14,772 nt of DNA from Fibrobacter sp. UBA1313. Its GTDB lineage: Bacteria; Fibrobacterota; Fibrobacteria; Fibrobacterales; Fibrobacteraceae. How positions within the stretch are numbered: position 1 is the first letter of the stretch; each line of letters starts with the position of its first letter. The stretch is from assembly GCA_002307115.1 (NCBI GenBank), contig DBTP01000082.1:1-14772 (forward strand). Direction: 5' to 3'. A model generated the notes under the pieces. It was not told the DNA's origin. It searched no databases and was given only the letters and a program-made list of their open reading frames with translations. Of this stretch, positions 6,610 through 13,673 are shown in pieces. The position numbers and the translations under genes are program-made.

Positions 6610-8427
6610 ATGAACGGCAACGAAAACATTCCGCATCTCTTTTTAGCGACTTTATCAAAGACAAAAGACTTTGATAAATCCATTTCTCAACTCCTTGAGA
6701 AGGTGGGAACTTATTTTGATTTGAGTCGTATTACCATTCGTGAAAGGAACACCCTCGAATACACCTTAAAGACTACTTATGAATGGTGTCTCCATGAAGA
6801 AGAATCTTCCTTAAACCAATCTTTTCCCATGACAAAATCAGAATGGGACACAATGGCTCAACAATTTGATGATGAATTTTTTTTCTATTCTACCAATGCC
6901 GTCACCGAAAAACCTCCATTTTTCCATGTTGCTATTTTAGAAAAAGACCTTGTAGGAACGATCTTCTTTGAAAAACGAAGCGCCCAATACCCTTGGGCTA
7001 AAGAAGAATTAGAGGCACTCAAATGTGTTGGCTACATCACGGCCAATGCTTTGTTAAAGAATCGAGCTTACCGCCAAGCGGACAGAGCCATTGATAAAAT
7101 CACCCATTTTGACCCTGTGACCAATCTTCTCACTTATCCAGCCTTTTGTGACCAGGCAACAAACCTTGTTCAAGCTTTATTCAAAAAGCAACGAATGGCT
7201 ATTCTTTACGCTGATATTATTAATTTTAAATACCTCAATGACACTTATGGAGCGACAGAAGGAGATCGGCTACTTCGTGCTTTTGCCCATTACATCAAAA
7301 GATCTCCAAAAAATATTTGTGCGACTCGCATTTTCTCTGATACTTTTGTGATGCTTGCTCTTTTGGATGAAAAGAGCACTCCAGAAAGCATCCAAAAAAG
7401 AATCAATGGCATAGAGAATCATTTCTTAAAATCTCAAAGGCTTCTTTATCCGCGGTGCAATTTGGAAATTGCCTGTGGAGTCTCTGAAGTGGACGAGTCC
7501 AAAGTCAACATCGTGCATTTTGTGGACAAGGCGAACGCGGCCCGTAAAGATTTGAAAATCCGATTTGGAGCCGGATGTTCTGTATTTAATAAAGAACTTG
7601 AAAAACAAATCGAAAAAGAAAATAAACTCCTCAATGCTATCCCTAACGCTTTTGAAAATCAAGAATTCTTTTTTGTCTTACAGCCAAAAGTGGCCCTCGA
7701 AACAGGGAAGATCACGGGTGCTGAAGCTCTCGTTCGTTGGAGAAGAAATGACGGATCACAGCTTCCCCCCTCTGATTTTATTCCCCTTATGGAAAAAACC
7801 GGGGACATCACTCGCTTGGACTTTTTCGTTTACGAAAGCGTATGTAAATATCTCCATGAACGCTTAAGGAAAGGGCTTCGTACAATTCCTATTTCCGTAA
7901 ACGTCTCTCGAAGACACTTAAAAAATCCACTCTTTGTGGAAACCGTCGAGGCGTTGATTCTCCAATACGATATTCCGCCAGAGCTTTTAGAATTTGAACT
8001 CACAGAAACACTCTTCTTGGATAACCCGGAAGAAGCCATCTTTTTACAACAGAATCTTCATAACGCAAAGTTTACACTTTCATTGGACGATTTTGGATCC
8101 GGGTATTCCTCTTTGAATTTGCTTAAAAAAATGACGTTAGATGTCATTAAAATAGACAAAAGCTTTTTAGAAGGGGAAAGCATTAATTGTGTAGATAAGG
8201 TAATTATTGATAGTATTATTCACATGGCAAAATTATTGAAAATTACTGTTTTATGCGAAGGCGCAGAGACCTTGGAACAGGTACAGTATCTCCGCAAAGC
8301 CCATTGCGCCATTGTTCAAGGTTTTTATTTTTCAAAACCTATTTCTATAGAAGCCATGAACATTCTCCTTGATACGGATAAAATTTTTGTCATCCCTAAT
8401 GCCCCTGAAAAACTTCTAAGTTGCTAG
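6610..8427 (+). CDS. Cyclic di-GMP phosphodiesterase with GAF-like, degenerate GGDEF and EAL domains
   Basis: 605 aa if started at the ATG at 6610; the open frame also allows a TTG at 6598 (four more residues), which is less likely. There is no signal peptide and there are no membrane segments, so it is cytosolic. Residues 1-160 resemble a GAF-type sensor. A linker leads to DPVTNLLTYPAF (from 168), the start of a GGDEF domain, but the active-site motif is FSDTF (242-246) instead of GGDEF, so cyclase activity is probably lost. The EAL domain looks catalytically complete: EAL at 372-374, then SVNVS, ELTET, the paired aspartates of LDDFGSGYSSL, IKIDKSF, CEGAET and QGFYFSKP. It should therefore hydrolyse c-di-GMP to pGpG. 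It is divergent from glgP and probably co-transcribed with the short downstream dehydrogenase gene (9-nt gap). The effector is unknown. Confidence 0.93.
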   Translation: MNGNENIPHLFLATLSKTKDFDKSISQLLEKVGTYFDLSRITIRERNTLEYTLKTTYEWCLHEEESSLNQSFPMTKSEWDTMAQQFDDEFFFYSTNAVTEKPPFFHVAILEKDLVGTIFFEKRSAQYPWAKEELEALKCVGYITANALLKNRAYRQADRAIDKITHFDPVTNLLTYPAFCDQATNLVQALFKKQRMAILYADIINFKYLNDTYGATEGDRLLRAFAHYIKRSPKNICATRIFSDTFVMLALLDEKSTPESIQKRINGIENHFLKSQRLLYPRCNLEIACGVSEVDESKVNIVHFVDKANAARKDLKIRFGAGCSVFNKELEKQIEKENKLLNAIPNAFENQEFFFVLQPKVALETGKITGAEALVRWRRNDGSQLPPSDFIPLMEKTGDITRLDFFVYESVCKYLHERLRKGLRTIPISVNVSRRHLKNPLFVETVEALILQYDIPPELLEFELTETLFLDNPEEAIFLQQNLHNAKFTLSLDDFGSGYSSLNLLKKMTLDVIKIDKSFLEGESINCVDKVIIDSIIHMAKLLKITVLCEGAETLEQVQYLRKAHCAIVQGFYFSKPISIEAMNILLDTDKIFVIPNAPEKLLSC

Positions 8428-8436
8428 CTTTTCTCT

Positions 8437-9123
8437 ATGATTGTCACTCTATTTGGTTCTTCTGGATTAGTGGGTAAGTATTGCTTAAACTTTTTAGAGA
8501 AAGAACCCTCTATTACTAAAGTCATTCTCCCTATCCGGAAAAAGAACGACGAGATAAAAACAAACCCAAAATTTGAATTCGTCGAAATTGATTTTTTAAA
8601 TCTTTTTCAATATGGAAAGCTTTTCGCTACCGATGCTGTGATTTGTTGTTTAGGGACCACGCTCAAAAATGCGGGGAGTAGAAAAGGACGTGAGTTTGTC
8701 GATTTAAAACTTCCTCTCGCCATCGCAGGGCTTGCAAAATCCAATAAGGTCAAGCATTTCTTGTTGATCAGTGCCCAAGGAGCAAATCCCTCTTCTTGGA
8801 TGCATTACAACCGTACGAAAGGGCTTGTAGAAAAAGGACTGGAAATGTTTGAGTTCCCGTCTCTTACGGTTGTGAGGCCCTCTTTACTTTTAGGGGATAG
8901 AACCGAAAAGCGTTGGAGTGAAGAAATTTTAAAAAAACTTCTTGAAGGGCGTTTACAATTTATTCCTGAATTTTGGCGACCTATCCACGGAGAGACAGTG
9001 GCGAGAGCCTTAGTGCAATCCCTATTTGACCCACCAAAAGGGAAACGGATTATTTATAATCGGAAATTGGTTCGAGCCGAAGCGGCTCTATGGGCTAGCG
9101 AAAACGCAAAAACTTCAAAATAA
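8437..9123 (+). CDS. NAD(P)-binding atypical short-chain dehydrogenase (TIP30/HTATIP2-like)
   Basis: 228 aa, one Rossmann domain. The nucleotide-binding glycine motif GSSGLVG is at residues 7-13. A Ser-Tyr-Lys set is present as S112 (LLISAQGA), Y124 and K128 (HYNRTKG), in the arrangement of atypical SDRs. AVICCLGTT and VVRPSLLLGDR are typical of the small NAD(P)-binding group that includes TIP30 and bacterial YwnB-like proteins. The substrate cannot be inferred. The ATG comes 9 nt after the EAL gene stop without a clear ribosome-binding site, so translation may depend on the upstream gene. Its last 29 bp overlap the end of the convergent flavoprotein gene. No T-tract terminator follows it. 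Confidence 0.85.
   Translation: MIVTLFGSSGLVGKYCLNFLEKEPSITKVILPIRKKNDEIKTNPKFEFVEIDFLNLFQYGKLFATDAVICCLGTTLKNAGSRKGREFVDLKLPLAIAGLAKSNKVKHFLLISAQGANPSSWMHYNRTKGLVEKGLEMFEFPSLTVVRPSLLLGDRTEKRWSEEILKKLLEGRLQFIPEFWRPIHGETVARALVQSLFDPPKGKRIIYNRKLVRAEAALWASENAKTSK
9074..9088 (-). terminator. Possible hairpin ending the flavoprotein transcript
   Basis: GAGCCG-AAG-CGGCTC is a GC-rich 6-bp stem located six bases beyond the stop codon of the minus-strand flavoprotein gene and inside the coding end of the convergent dehydrogenase. No T-tract follows on either strand, so it may stabilise 3' ends or only weakly terminate. Confidence 0.3.
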
Positions 9124-10270
9124 AACTTACTGTTGTACATGGTTTTTTCAAGAACACTTTTATTCTCTGACCGCCCTCTAAATAGGCTTTAATGAGTTTG
9201 TAGAGCGCAATTTGACTCGGACGATTTTGCCCCAACAGGAATCGCCTGAATTTCATTATTTTCTTGTGTTCGTTCCCAAAGCGCTTCATGCATGTAGTTT
9301 CAAAACGGCGCAGAAATTTTTCCGAAAGATCCCCCGCCATAAAGCCCTCGTGAATAATAGCAGCACCTATTTGACCCCCGCGCATCGCAGAAGCAATACC
9401 GCCACCGGTAAGCGGGTTGGTGTGGTGTGCCGCATCGCCAATCATAAGAAATCTTTCGCGAACACAATCCTTCAAATTACCAGAAACAGGAACCAACCCA
9501 CCGACAACCGATTTGACTTTGGCCTCGGGATATAATTTTTTAAGCCATTCCAAAGCGACCGTTTGAATATCCGAATCTTGCTTTGAAGAAACTAAAAAGC
9601 CTGCACCAAAGTTGGTGACATTCGATTTTACTTTGGGAAAACTCCAAATATATCCATCATTAATAAAATCATGGCCCTGCCAGAAAGTCAGGTAATCCGG
9701 TTTGGTGAGAATCCCTTCAACCTGAATATCGACCCCGGTACAAGTGGTCCCTGGGCGATGCAAACATTTGATTCCTAAAAGGCGCCCAATCCGGGATTCA
9801 ATACCGTCAGCGGCAACGATCATTTTGGCTTTAATTTTTTCTGTCCCTGTAGGCATCACGATAGAGACCGTGCGAAAACCATTTTCTACTTCACTTACCG
9901 ATTCGGCGCGAGCATTGACAACGACTTCAGCTCCATCGGCTTCCGCTAAGTGAGCAAGCCAGGGGTCGAATTTTTCACGATTGAGCATCACACCCACATT
10001 GGGCCTTGTTACATCTAAATTAATTCCCCCGGGGCCATAAACAAAGAGGCCATTCAAAACCGTTTCTATGCATTCCGGGGCAATGGGGCCATAAGTATTT
10101 TCTAATTGATCCAGCGTGGTACTCGCTTCGCCACAGCGAACAGGATAACCAATGCGGGCTCTTTTTTCAATAAGCAAAACCGTATGACCTAAACGGGCCA
10201 CATCGCGAGCCATCACAGAACCCGCAGGGCCTGCACCAATGACTAAAACGTCATATTGAGTCTGTTTCAT
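9095..10270 (-). CDS. Geranylgeranyl reductase family FAD-dependent oxidoreductase
   Basis: 391 aa from the ATG at 10270. It has an N-terminal FAD-binding GxGxxG (YDVLVIGAGPAGSVMA, G12-G14-G17), the GYPVRCGEA segment where family members carry a conserved cysteine, AADGIESRIGRLLG in mid-protein, and GDAAHHTNPLTGGG from residue 278 that closes the FAD site. Y207-IWSFPK followed by GAG matches the (Y/F)xWxFPx7-8GxG substrate-channel motif of geranylgeranyl reductases. Relatives saturate isoprenoid double bonds: archaeal lipids, the chlorophyll phytyl chain, menaquinone side chain (MenJ). The likely substrate here is a menaquinone or polyprenyl chain, by inference only. It starts inside the stop codon of the ferredoxin gene (ATGA), so the two are translationally coupled and the ferredoxin is the probable reductant. 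GGGGAAAG precedes the start. The frame extends 24 codons further up, but those lie in the ferredoxin gene. Confidence 0.9.
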   Translation of the reverse strand: MKQTQYDVLVIGAGPAGSVMARDVARLGHTVLLIEKRARIGYPVRCGEASTTLDQLENTYGPIAPECIETVLNGLFVYGPGGINLDVTRPNVGVMLNREKFDPWLAHLAEADGAEVVVNARAESVSEVENGFRTVSIVMPTGTEKIKAKMIVAADGIESRIGRLLGIKCLHRPGTTCTGVDIQVEGILTKPDYLTFWQGHDFINDGYIWSFPKVKSNVTNFGAGFLVSSKQDSDIQTVALEWLKKLYPEAKVKSVVGGLVPVSGNLKDCVRERFLMIGDAAHHTNPLTGGGIASAMRGGQIGAAIIHEGFMAGDLSEKFLRRFETTCMKRFGNEHKKIMKFRRFLLGQNRPSQIALYKLIKAYLEGGQRIKVFLKKPCTTVSFILKFLRFR

Positions 10271-10458
10271 GGTGCTTTCCCCTTTTCGATGCGGAGTGCC
10301 CCTGCGGGACAGGCACAAATACATAACCCGCAACGAGTACACTTGTCATGATCAATTTGAAGATCTAAACCGTACATATCGAGCGCCAAAAAAGGGCAAA
10401 TGCCCACACAACCCGCGCATTCTAAGCACCTTTCGCGATTATGAACCAAAATTTTCAT
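10267..10458 (-). CDS. 2[4Fe-4S] ferredoxin
   Basis: 63-aa electron carrier with two clostridial-type cluster motifs: C11-x2-C14-x2-C17-x3-C21-P and C40-x2-C43-x2-C46-x3-C50-P. Each cluster would take three cysteines from one motif and the fourth from the other. C48 is an extra cysteine. The gene lies 21 nt after rdgB and its TGA overlaps the flavoprotein ATG by four bases. That coupling suggests it hands low-potential electrons to the geranylgeranyl-reductase-like protein; a similar ferredoxin-reductase pairing is known in methanogenic archaea. No ribosome-binding site is evident before its ATG. Confidence 0.93.
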   Translation of the reverse strand: MKILVHNRERCLECAGCVGICPFLALDMYGLDLQIDHDKCTRCGLCICACPAGALRIEKGKAP

Positions 10459-10479
10459 GTCATAAATATAGTTTGACTT

Positions 10480-11082
10480 TTACCCTATCTCAACCATCAT
10501 TTTTTTGATGGCATTACCACGATGGCTCATGGATTTCTTCTCAGAAAGTTCCATTTCAGCGAAAGTTCGCGAATATCCTTCGGGAATAAAAACCGGGTCG
10601 TAGCCAAAACCTTTTGCACCCACAGGAGCAAAGCCAATAGTGCCACGACATTCGCCTTCAAAAATCCGAGGTTCCCCATTGTTCTCAATGACACAAAGAG
10701 CGCACACAAAACGCGCACGGCGATTCAATTCGCCATCCAACTCGTTTAAAAGTTTCTCATAATTTTTGCGGTCATCTCCATGAACGCCTGCATAACGAGC
10801 TGTGTAAATACCGGGAGCCCCTCCAAGTGCTTCTACCTCAAGGCCTGAATCATCAGCAAGGATCATTGCGCTAAGACCACGCGCCGCAAGCCACGAGGCG
10901 ACCGCGCGCGCTTTGATTTCGGCATTCGCGGCAAAGCTCGTTCCGTTTTCGATAATTTCTTCGTTAAAGCCTACTTCTTGGAGAATCCGAAAATCATAAA
11001 GATCCGTTCCCATCCCATGAGAAAACTCTTTTATTTTACCCGCATTCCCTGTAGCAATCACCACTAGTTTTTTGTTATTCAT
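10480..11082 (-). CDS. rdgB: XTP/dITP diphosphatase (RdgB/HAM1)
   Basis: Cytosolic house-cleaning enzyme that hydrolyses dITP, XTP and ITP to monophosphates, preventing incorporation of deaminated purines. The 200-aa length is typical. All family signatures are present: TGNAGKIKEF (from residue 11), LADDSGLEVEALGGAPG (DDSG at 77-80), FGYDPVF (159-165) and the C-terminal SHRGNA (186-191). The ATG at 11082 is only four bases from the end of interspersed element copy 3, and the element's AGAGG, nine bases upstream, is the apparent ribosome-binding site. It heads the sub-cluster rdgB, ferredoxin, flavoprotein, and follows the unknown 303-aa gene in the same direction. Confidence 0.97.
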   Translation of the reverse strand: MNNKKLVVIATGNAGKIKEFSHGMGTDLYDFRILQEVGFNEEIIENGTSFAANAEIKARAVASWLAARGLSAMILADDSGLEVEALGGAPGIYTARYAGVHGDDRKNYEKLLNELDGELNRRARFVCALCVIENNGEPRIFEGECRGTIGFAPVGAKGFGYDPVFIPEGYSRTFAEMELSEKKSMSHRGNAIKKMMVEIG

Positions 11083-11086
11083 ATAA

Positions 11087-11246
11087 GGGCGCCTCTAAAA
11101 ATTCATTTTCTACAAAATTGGCTGTGACACATCGCCATAGTTCGTTGCTCAAAGTGGCGAATAACACATTATTGGCCACTTTTCGCGCCTGCTCTGGCTC
11201 GGCCTCGCTCAATTTTGCGGTCGCAAACCAATTTTTAGAGGTGCCC
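11087..11246 (-). mobile_element. Interspersed MITE-like element, copy 3 (160 bp, shortest form)
   Basis: The element is reversed relative to copies 1 and 2, so it is in the sense direction of its operon. Ends are GGGCGCCTCTAAAAATT (11087-11103, plus strand) and AATTTTTAGAGGTGCCC (11230-11246), matching in 16 of 17 positions. Perfect ATAA direct repeats flank it (11083-11086 and 11247-11250). The subterminal stem is ACAAAATTGG (11112-11121) with TCAATTTTGC (11209-11218). The centre is a single hairpin: AAAGTGGCGAATAA (11151-11164) against TTATTGGCCACTTT (11169-11182), 13 of 14 pairs. This is the simplest version of the family. It separates the unknown 303-aa gene from rdgB within what otherwise looks like one operon. 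Confidence 0.88.
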
Positions 11247-11260
11247 ATAATTTCCAAAAA

Positions 11261-12172
11261 CTACTCAAGGGCTTCTAATTCTTTTTGCAATCCAGGAATC
11301 CGTTCAAATTCTTCATGGTAAAGAGCACTGACTTTTTCACACAAAAGTTCCAATTTTGCTTGCGCTTTCTTATTGTCTGTCTCTTTGCGAAGTATTTGAA
11401 TGGTGCGATCAATCGCGTCTATATCCGAAGGGTTCGGGTATGGTTTCATAAAGTCATAAAAGCGCCTGATGCAAACTTGATATTCCGCCTCATCGCTCAC
11501 TTGGTAAAGCAAGTAAGGCACAACACGACCGCCCAACAATTCCAACAGATTACCGATAAAAGTATTCAGCGTTCCCTCACCTGGCAAGAATTCTCCACTC
11601 GCTTTCAGCTTTGGAATATCTACTGCTTCATTGCCTTCAATTTGGGAAAGAATTTCGTTGATATACTTTTGCTCTATCGATGCCTGCTGTTCACGATACT
11701 GCGCTTGATAAAAAATCGGAAGGCTCGTAATGCAGAGATGTGCCTGACTCAGACCGGAAAATTCACCGATGTAGTAGATATCCGCATCTTCTTGCAAAAT
11801 CTCATCTTCGGTATCGCAAAAAATAATTTTCGCTGGTACTGGAATCACTTCCATGTTAGAGAGTTCATCGAGGCGTTCGCGGAAGGCCTCTGGGTCCATT
11901 CCCTCGGGTATTTCTCCGCCCTGTTCCTTAATATGCTCAATCATCTCGGAGATGCCATCATTCATGGATTCGCCAAGTTCGTGTTGCATAAAATGTTTAA
12001 AAGTATCGTTGGCCTTAAATTCCCCTTTCACCACCAACAAACCATTGCGCACCATGCTCGCGAAAGGGAGACGCCCTGTCTCAGGATTCACCGAGGGCCT
12101 GATTTTCGCATACACCACTAATCGGCCACAAAGTTCGAGAGGGTTTCCTTTTTTTTGCACAACACCTAACAT
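11261..12172 (-). CDS. Hypothetical protein translationally coupled to terC
   Basis: 303 aa; I do not recognise the family. It has no signal peptide or membrane segment, is rich in acidic residues, and looks like a soluble cytosolic protein. The N-terminus is strand-rich (LCGRLVVYAKIRP, GLLVVKGEF, VIPVPAKIIFCD). A charged, mostly helical middle follows (QQASIEQKYINEILSQIEG) and the C-terminal 60 residues are probably helical or coiled (QILRKETDNKKAQAKLELL through QKELEALE). The start is firm: its ATG shares one base with the terC stop (TAATG), with AGGG six bases upstream. Its ancestral distance to rdgB was about 14 nt before element copy 3 inserted. The context suggests it works with, or is dosed together with, the TerC membrane protein. 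No function is claimed. Confidence 0.85.
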   Translation of the reverse strand: MLGVVQKKGNPLELCGRLVVYAKIRPSVNPETGRLPFASMVRNGLLVVKGEFKANDTFKHFMQHELGESMNDGISEMIEHIKEQGGEIPEGMDPEAFRERLDELSNMEVIPVPAKIIFCDTEDEILQEDADIYYIGEFSGLSQAHLCITSLPIFYQAQYREQQASIEQKYINEILSQIEGNEAVDIPKLKASGEFLPGEGTLNTFIGNLLELLGGRVVPYLLYQVSDEAEYQVCIRRFYDFMKPYPNPSDIDAIDRTIQILRKETDNKKAQAKLELLCEKVSALYHEEFERIPGLQKELEALE

Positions 12173-13137
12173 TAGACACCCTTTTTTTCTGGATAAAAAG
12201 TACTAGCAAGGATACCAATTGTGAGAGATACGAGAATGATACCTAAGCTCAACAAGCTGGGAATTTCATAAAATTTGACGATCAACATTTTTATACCCAC
12301 AAAAGCGAGCACAACCACCAAAGCATTCTTGAGGAACCGGAACTTGCCAAGCATGGCAGCCAAAGCGAAATATAAAGAGCGAAGACCAAGAATAGCCATG
12401 ATGTTGGACGTGAATACCAAGAACGGATCCAAAGTCACAGCAAAAATGGCAGGGATGCTGTCCACAGCAAAAAGTAAGTCTGAACTTTCAATCACAATGA
12501 GGCATAACAAGAGCGGAGTCGCTACTCGCTTACTGTCAATCTTCGTAAAAAAGTGGTGCCCATAAAAATCATGCGTTACAGGAAATAATTTCTTGGCAAA
12601 ACGCAGAAGCATATTCTTCGAAGGATCTAAGTTTTCCTCTTCTTTGCTCATTTGCATTTTGATCGCAGTAAAAATCAGGAATACGCCAAACACATACATG
12701 AGCCATTCAAATTTACCAAGGAGCGCCGTACCACCGAAAATAAAAAGACCGCGCAATACAAGAGCCCCCAAAATACCCCAGAAAAGAACACGGTGCTGAT
12801 AAATACGAGGAATCCGGAAGTAACCAAAAATAGCGGCCATCACAAAAATATTATCAAGAGAAAGAGATTTTTCAATAATATATCCGGTGAGGTATTGCGT
12901 TGCGGCCTCTAAGCCGGAAACGCTTGCCGCCCCTTCATGAAGACCTATCCCTAACCAATGATTGTTGTAGGCAAAGTAAATAAAAAGGTCAAACAATAAA
13001 GACGCCGCTACCCACAAAACGGTCCAACGCAACGCTTCTTTGACGCCGATTTCATGATCTTTTTTATTGAAAACACCTAAATCTAAAGCAAGCATTCCAA
13101 AGACGAGGGCAAGAAAACCCAACCAAAACGGTAACAT
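12172..13137 (-). CDS. TerC family integral membrane protein (Alx/TerC-like, putative metal exporter)
   Basis: 321 aa with about nine hydrophobic segments and a cytoplasmic loop near residues 160-200 (MSKEEENLDPSKN...). TerC-family landmarks: ALDLGVF with D19, EKSLSLDNIFVM with D95 and N96, and ESSDLLFAVDSIPA with E217, D220 and D226; these acidic residues are conserved in the family and likely bind a cation. Members such as E. coli Alx and B. subtilis MeeF/MeeY are linked to manganese export, others to tellurite resistance; which applies here is open. The ATG has AGGAG six bases upstream. It follows the lipoprotein gene by only 18 nt, so there is no room for a yybP-ykoY manganese riboswitch directly ahead of it. 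It is coupled to the following unknown gene through TAATG. Confidence 0.94.
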   Translation of the reverse strand: MLPFWLGFLALVFGMLALDLGVFNKKDHEIGVKEALRWTVLWVAASLLFDLFIYFAYNNHWLGIGLHEGAASVSGLEAATQYLTGYIIEKSLSLDNIFVMAAIFGYFRIPRIYQHRVLFWGILGALVLRGLFIFGGTALLGKFEWLMYVFGVFLIFTAIKMQMSKEEENLDPSKNMLLRFAKKLFPVTHDFYGHHFFTKIDSKRVATPLLLCLIVIESSDLLFAVDSIPAIFAVTLDPFLVFTSNIMAILGLRSLYFALAAMLGKFRFLKNALVVVLAFVGIKMLIVKFYEIPSLLSLGIILVSLTIGILASTFYPEKKGV

Positions 13138-13155
13138 CGAAACTCCTAAATGATT

Positions 13156-13641
13156 TTAATACAACTTTTCAGCGTCTATAAGATCTCCACCTTTTTCATG
13201 GAAGAGAACCAAAGAGCCACCTTCAAAAGTTTTGAAGTATTCGGACAGCATTTTTACTGCTTCAGCTTCTTCAAAACCTATTTCTCGACCTACGTTATCC
13301 CCAATCACAATTCCAAACCGAGTAAGAGAGGGAACCTGTTTTTGGAGATAAGCGGTAAATTCCTTTGGATCACGAATCACGTTCGTTGCTGTCGGCATAT
13401 CAATATTCATAGGATCTCGCGTGCTAATCAACATGGGAAAAAGAGATCCTCCCACCACTTGACGTGTATTGAGAAACAATGTATTCCCCACAAAAATACC
13501 AATGGAATCATTTTCCACATAACGGACTTCGACCATGAAGTCACACTCCAAAGACATTTCCTTAATTTGGAGTGAAGAAGGACCGCACCCAAGAAGCGCG
13601 ATCGAGATCAAACCGAGCAAGGTTAAAAAACATTTTTTCAT
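13156..13641 (-). CDS. Small lipoprotein of unknown function
   Basis: 161 aa. The N-terminus is a lipoprotein signal peptide: MKK, a hydrophobic stretch, then the lipobox ALLGC with the acylated cysteine at residue 19. The mature part of about 142 residues is predicted to lie in the periplasm, anchored to a membrane. It has no motif I recognise; segments such as DSIGIFVGNTLFL and FGIVIGDNVGREIGFEEAEAV suggest a compact alpha/beta fold. The start is supported by AGGAG eight bases before the ATG. It lies 32 nt after the acetyltransferase-like gene and 18 nt before terC, in the same direction. The leaders of this gene and terC resemble each other (TTAAAATCAT then AGGAG). Confidence 0.87.
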   Translation of the reverse strand: MKKCFLTLLGLISIALLGCGPSSLQIKEMSLECDFMVEVRYVENDSIGIFVGNTLFLNTRQVVGGSLFPMLISTRDPMNIDMPTATNVIRDPKEFTAYLQKQVPSLTRFGIVIGDNVGREIGFEEAEAVKMLSEYFKTFEGGSLVLFHEKGGDLIDAEKLY

Positions 13642-13673
13642 GGGGTTTCTCCTATGATTTTAATCCTCGTAAT

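Noticed and set aside
10271..10342. Longer start for the flavoprotein
   Set aside because: The added residues lie over the ferredoxin cluster motif. The ATGA junction with GGGGAAAG upstream and the FAD-motif position favour 10270.
13138..13155. Possible manganese riboswitch (yybP-ykoY) ahead of terC
   Set aside because: Only 18 nt separate it from the lipoprotein stop, and the gap contains just the ribosome-binding site.
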